Shown piece after piece: positions 60,646-64,000 of a DNA stretch of 64,000 nt; within the stretch, counting starts at the first letter, position 1, and the number at the start of each line of letters is the position of its first letter. The translations under genes and the position numbers were made by a program. The stretch spans positions 1 through 64,000 of the forward strand of contig DATCHW010000013.1 of NCBI GenBank assembly GCA_036508135.1. Reading direction: 5' to 3'. Source of the DNA: DATCHW01 sp036508135. Lineage in GTDB: Bacteria > Bacteroidota > Ignavibacteria > Tepidaquicellales > Tepidaquicellaceae. The notes below the pieces were generated by a model. That model was not told the DNA's origin. It saw nothing but the letters and a program-made list of their open reading frames with translations, and did not search any database.

Positions 60646-62702
60646 AAAAAATATTTTATTTTTTAATTTTTGTTTTAATCTTACATTTCACTTTAACAAT
60701 TGAATATTGTAAATGTCAATGGGTGCAATGTGATGGTATGTATGGAGGCACCGTCTATTCTCTGGCTGTTAGTGGAAATAATATTTTTGCTGGAACATAT
60801 GACTATAACTATCCAAGCGGTATCTTTTTCTCCACTAATAACGGTATGAGTTGGTCTAAAACTTCAATGTATAATCTAAATGTTCGGGCTATTGCCGTAA
60901 GTGGGAGTAAATTTTTTGCTGCAACAAATGCCGGAGTATATCTCTCTACGGATAGTGGCACGAATTGGACGCAGACAGCTTTGAATTATGTAGATATTCA
61001 TACTCTTGCGATTAACGGAAATTATGTTTTTGCAGGTTCATACAATTATGGAATATATGTCTCAACTAATAATGGTACAAACTGGACGCAGACACCTTTA
61101 AATGCTTCTAATGTCAATACTCTGCTCGTAAGCGGTAATAATATCTTTGCAGGAACTCAAAATACTGGGATATATCTCTCCACAAATAACGGAACAAATT
61201 GGACTCAAACTTCTTTGAACAACCAAACGGTATATTCTCTATCTGTAAACGGAAATAATTTATTTGCAGGAACAAGCAATAACGGAGTTTTCCTCTCAAC
61301 AAATAATGGGACGAACTGGACACAAACTACTTTGAACAATAAATGGGTATATACTCTTTCAATAATCGGGAGTAATATCTTTGCGGGAACAAGTACAGAT
61401 GGAGTCTATCTATCAACAGATAATGGTAATAATTGGACACAAACCGCTTTAAACAATCAATGCACTTATTCACTTGCTGTAAGCGGGAATAATTTATTTG
61501 CAGGTACTTTGAACAATGGTATATATCAATCTTCAAATAATGGGACAAACTGGGCGCAATCTTCATTTAATAATCGACTTGTTATTTCCTTTGCCGTAAA
61601 CGGGAATAATTTCTTTGCGGGAACGATTAACAGCGGCGTATATCTCTCTACTAATAATGGAAGCAACTGGACGCAAACCACCTTAAACAATAAAGACATT
61701 CAGGCACTTGCAGTACTAAATGGTAAAATTTATGCCGGTTGTGGAAACTATGATGGTGTTTATGTTTCAACAAATAATGGAAGTACCTGGTCGCTAACTG
61801 GATTAAGTAATTCTATTGTTTATTCTCTTGTTACCATAGGAAATACAATATTTGCGGGGAGATATCAGTATGGGGTTTGTTATTCAACAGATTATGGAAA
61901 CAACTGGTATTCGACAGCACTATATGATAAAACTGTACCTACACTTGCTGTAAGCGGAAGTAATTTATTTGCAGGAACAAGTAGTTCGGGGGTTTATCTT
62001 TCAACAAATAATGGAGGCAGTTGGACACAAACTTCATTGAATAATAGAAATGTCTATTCTCTTGCGGTAAGCGGAAATTATATCTATGCAGGGACATCTC
62101 CTTATGGTGTTTATGTCTCAACAAATAATGGTAACAGTTGGGCTCAAACTGAATTGGGTTTTAATAATTCTATTCATTCTCTTGCAGCTATTGGAAATAA
62201 TTTATTTGCAGGAACAACATCAGGTATTTATCTTTCAACAAATGACGGAACGAACTGGTCTCAAGTAAATCAAGGGTTTGTTGGAATTCCAAATACATTT
62301 TCATTAATAATTACAAACAATAACATCTTTGCCGGAACTATGGGTAATTCTGTCTGGCGGCGTCCACTTTCAGAAATAATAGGAATACAAAATACTAGTT
62401 CGGAAATTCCATCAAATTATTCGTTGTCGCAAAACTATCCAAATCCTTTCAATCCGGTGACGAAGATTAGGTTTGATGTATCTGGTCATCCCCCCTACCC
62501 CCCTTCAAAGGGGGAAATTAAGATTTCACTCAAAGTTTATGATTTACTCGGCAAAGAAATTTCAACACTCGTAAATGAACAGTTACAGCCGGGGACATAT
62601 GAAGTAATGTTCGACGGGAGTAATTTGCCGAGCGGGGTTTATTTTTATCAGTTAAAAGCGGAAGACTATTTTGAAACAAGAAAAATGCTTCTAATTAAAT
62701 AA
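60642..62702 (+). CDS. Long Asp-box propeller with T9SS sorting domain (array 2, gene 4)
   Basis: A 686-residue protein with a signal peptide (about 1-25, ending YCKCQ). Thirteen near-identical ~39-residue repeats (LSTNNGTNWTQT, SLAVSGNNLFAGT) plus a closing SVWRRPLSE blade fit two seven-bladed propellers. The repeats are much more uniform than in the paralogues, suggesting recent internal expansion. The sorting domain (LSQNYPNPFNPVTKIRFDV) holds GHPPYPPSKGE, encoded by a C-run/G-run palindrome. Confidence 0.86.
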   Translation: MKKIFYFLIFVLILHFTLTIEYCKCQWVQCDGMYGGTVYSLAVSGNNIFAGTYDYNYPSGIFFSTNNGMSWSKTSMYNLNVRAIAVSGSKFFAATNAGVYLSTDSGTNWTQTALNYVDIHTLAINGNYVFAGSYNYGIYVSTNNGTNWTQTPLNASNVNTLLVSGNNIFAGTQNTGIYLSTNNGTNWTQTSLNNQTVYSLSVNGNNLFAGTSNNGVFLSTNNGTNWTQTTLNNKWVYTLSIIGSNIFAGTSTDGVYLSTDNGNNWTQTALNNQCTYSLAVSGNNLFAGTLNNGIYQSSNNGTNWAQSSFNNRLVISFAVNGNNFFAGTINSGVYLSTNNGSNWTQTTLNNKDIQALAVLNGKIYAGCGNYDGVYVSTNNGSTWSLTGLSNSIVYSLVTIGNTIFAGRYQYGVCYSTDYGNNWYSTALYDKTVPTLAVSGSNLFAGTSSSGVYLSTNNGGSWTQTSLNNRNVYSLAVSGNYIYAGTSPYGVYVSTNNGNSWAQTELGFNNSIHSLAAIGNNLFAGTTSGIYLSTNDGTNWSQVNQGFVGIPNTFSLIITNNNIFAGTMGNSVWRRPLSEIIGIQNTSSEIPSNYSLSQNYPNPFNPVTKIRFDVSGHPPYPPSKGEIKISLKVYDLLGKEISTLVNEQLQPGTYEVMFDGSNLPSGVYFYQLKAEDYFETRKMLLIK
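62487..62518. repeat. In-frame repeat insert (C6/G5 palindrome class)
   Basis: CATCCCCCCTACCCCCCTTC followed by AAAGGGGGAAAT encodes HPPYPPSKGEI. Related to the intergenic repeat at 6161-6200. Confidence 0.8.
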
Positions 62703-62707
62703 TAAAT

Positions 62708-62783
62708 TTTGTCATTCTGAACCTGGTTCAGAATCTCTTTTCTCAGATTGGATTAGACCCTGAAACGAGTTTAGGGTGACAAA
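62708..62783. repeat. TTTGTCATTCTGAAC intergenic inverted repeat
   Basis: TTTGTCA (62708-62714) and TGACAAA (62777-62783) are inverted ends. Inside, ATTCTGAACC and GGTTCAGAAT form a perfect 10-bp hairpin with a one-base loop. It lies between the converging T9SS gene and SirB1-like gene and could terminate both. Confidence 0.8.
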
Positions 62784-62820
62784 GGCATGTAATTAATAAT
62801 TAATTACTAATTATAATAAC

Positions 62821-63693
62821 CTAACCGAAATACGATTGCAGTTTTTTTAATTGTTCAACTTTCTTTTCATTCTTTTCCTTTTCATAGGCATTTATCAGAT
62901 TTGCAAATATCCTTCTGATAATATTCTTCTCGCTTGAACTCTGAAGAAAAGGCAGTTCATCAAAATCTTTTTCATATACACCAAATTGTCTGAGAAAATT
63001 CAGTGCTTCAGGTTTTGATATCACCACTCCCTTGTTAAAGACATCTATAAAAAATTCATTCGTTTCATCCTTATACTTTATGATAAAATGGTTTGGAATA
63101 TTCATACCCGTTACCGGCATCCCTAATCTTTGAGATATCAGGATATAAACAATCGACAATGTTATAGGAATTCCTGTTTTCCTGTCTATCACGCGGTTTA
63201 TGTAACTATTATCGATTTCATAATAATCTTTTGTGTTGCCCTTGAAACCTTTCTCAACAAAGAAATAATGATTGAGCATTTTTATCTTATCATAAGCCGA
63301 AACATCCCCGGGAAATTTAGTATCAATTTGTTTTTTCAGGTCGCTCGCCATATTATCAAGTATCATTTTATAATTTTCGTAATCTACCTCCGGATATTCA
63401 TAAGACGCTATTGAAAAAGCTACCTCTTCGAGAATATTTTCCTTATAAGATAAATCCCTTAATTTTTTTTCTGCAGATTTAAAATTGATTTCTTCACAGA
63501 TTTCTTTTGCGCGGACTGCAATAACATCGTCATCCGAATTAATATAATCCCCGAGGAAATGCAATGCTTCTTTTCCATACGAAACAAATTTTTCCCTCAC
63601 GTTTTGATAGACGAATTCATTTTCATCATCGATAAGTTTTATCAGTGATAAAAATTCTGGCTGCTCTTTATTTTCAATTTTTAAATTATTCAA
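62821..63693 (-). CDS. SirB1-like transglutaminase-fold protein
   Basis: A 290-residue protein. The central part (SAYDKIKMLNHYFFVEKGFKGNTKDYYEIDNSYINRVIDRKTGIPITLSIVYILISQRLGMPVTGMNIPNHFIIKY) is the SirB1/YchA transglutaminase-like domain. The canonical catalytic Cys is not evident, as usual for this family. Role unknown. It overlaps the upstream MFS gene by 8 bases. Confidence 0.85.
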   Translation of the reverse strand: MNNLKIENKEQPEFLSLIKLIDDENEFVYQNVREKFVSYGKEALHFLGDYINSDDDVIAVRAKEICEEINFKSAEKKLRDLSYKENILEEVAFSIASYEYPEVDYENYKMILDNMASDLKKQIDTKFPGDVSAYDKIKMLNHYFFVEKGFKGNTKDYYEIDNSYINRVIDRKTGIPITLSIVYILISQRLGMPVTGMNIPNHFIIKYKDETNEFFIDVFNKGVVISKPEALNFLRQFGVYEKDFDELPFLQSSSEKNIIRRIFANLINAYEKEKNEKKVEQLKKLQSYFG

Positions 63694-64000
63694 TGTTGTG
63701 TTCTTTTACTCTTCTTAATAACAACATACCGGAGAGGAAAAAAACTCCAATTGAGAGAACGGCAAAATTCTGAGAGCCGGTGAGCCAGGAAACCATACCA
63801 AAAGTTAGTGGTCCCAGCAAGGTCGAGGTTTTATCAAAAAGTGCATAGAATCCGAAAAATTCTGTTTTGATCTCGAAAGGTGTAAGTTTCGTCATTAACG
63901 CACGCGAGAGACTCTGCGTAGAGCCAAGGAATGTTCCGGCGAATCCTCCCACAATAAAGAAATAATGGATTCTTAATCCTGAAATCACTACAGATGAATC
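63686..64000 (-). CDS. MFS transporter, C-terminal part (cut by window edge)
   Basis: About 105 residues are visible, and the frame stays open to 64000, so the N-terminal part lies outside. Segments GGFAGTFLGSTQSLSRALMTKLTPFEIKTEFFGFYALFDKTSTLLGPLTFG match the UMF1-type MFS family (Atg22-like vacuolar/bacterial efflux). The substrate is unknown. Confidence 0.8.
   Translation of the reverse strand, partial: DSSVVISGLRIHYFFIVGGFAGTFLGSTQSLSRALMTKLTPFEIKTEFFGFYALFDKTSTLLGPLTFGMVSWLTGSQNFAVLSIGVFFLSGMLLLRRVKEHNIE

Noticed and set aside
1..64000. tRNA or rRNA genes
   Set aside because: Intergenic regions were read for cloverleaf-like and GTTCRAATC signals; none was convincing. Only the SRP RNA was supported.

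Overview
The window reads as chromosome of an AT-rich bacterium of the Bacteroidota/Chlorobi (FCB) superphylum, most likely an Ignavibacteria-type lineage. The main evidence is thirteen secreted proteins ending in the type IX secretion (T9SS) C-terminal sorting domain in its Ignavibacteria-like wording (QNYPNPFNP ... GSNLPSGIYFY ... TKKLILLK). Many genes lack a strong Shine-Dalgarno, TTG starts are common, and the housekeeping genes are FCB-like. The lineage call is inference; no rRNA or tRNA gene was seen.

Layout. Bases 1-143 are an 8-bp microsatellite running off the left edge. 168-4491 (minus) is an apparent operon: crotonase, secreted trypsin-like protease with TPRs, methionine/glutamine-type aminotransferase, omega-amidase. 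4.7-8.4 kb holds an unknown membrane protein, a small DUF6530-like gene without a standard start codon, and a LamG/P-domain T9SS protein. 8.6-12.4 kb (plus) carries kbl, an LptF/LptG permease, the SRP RNA and an oxidoreductase. 12.4-19.1 kb (minus) is a long run: peptidase/propeller/barrel protein, holA, ECF sigma factor, probable anti-sigma factor, purS, purQ, tatA. 19.4-25 kb has a receiver-like protein, hmgA-like dioxygenase, trxB, a TPR protein and a beta-helix protein. 25.1-31.1 kb (plus) has a rhomboid protease, a PAP2-type enzyme, an orphan acidic protein, obg, surE, an EamA transporter and an RRM protein.

31.3-44.7 kb is the first T9SS array (eight sorting-domain genes plus one membrane protein), mostly secreted beta-propellers. 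44.8-56.0 kb returns to housekeeping genes: CoA-binding protein, mitochondrial-type citrate synthase, UPF0173 hydrolase, parA/parB, ridA, SRPBCC protein, rpsT, macrodomain, MscS, der, comM-like. 56.3-62.7 kb is a second T9SS array of four genes, followed by a SirB1-like protein and the end of an MFS transporter cut by the window edge.

The most striking observation concerns the sorting domains. In ten of thirteen, one surface loop just after the first beta strand (after KIKFDI/KIRFEI) contains an in-frame insertion whose DNA looks like an intergenic short repeat, and at least four sequence classes occupy the same spot. One related palindromic repeat sits inside a signal peptide (58566-58602), and another appears to have broken the start of a T9SS gene (43311-43337). 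Intergenic regions carry inverted-repeat elements, including a two-hairpin REP/BIME-like element at 51095-51259 with compensatory stem changes. Together these suggest a genome permeated by small palindromic repeats that are sometimes turned into coding sequence in permissive loops. No RAYT transposase, CRISPR array, insertion sequence or T9SS machinery gene was found in the window.
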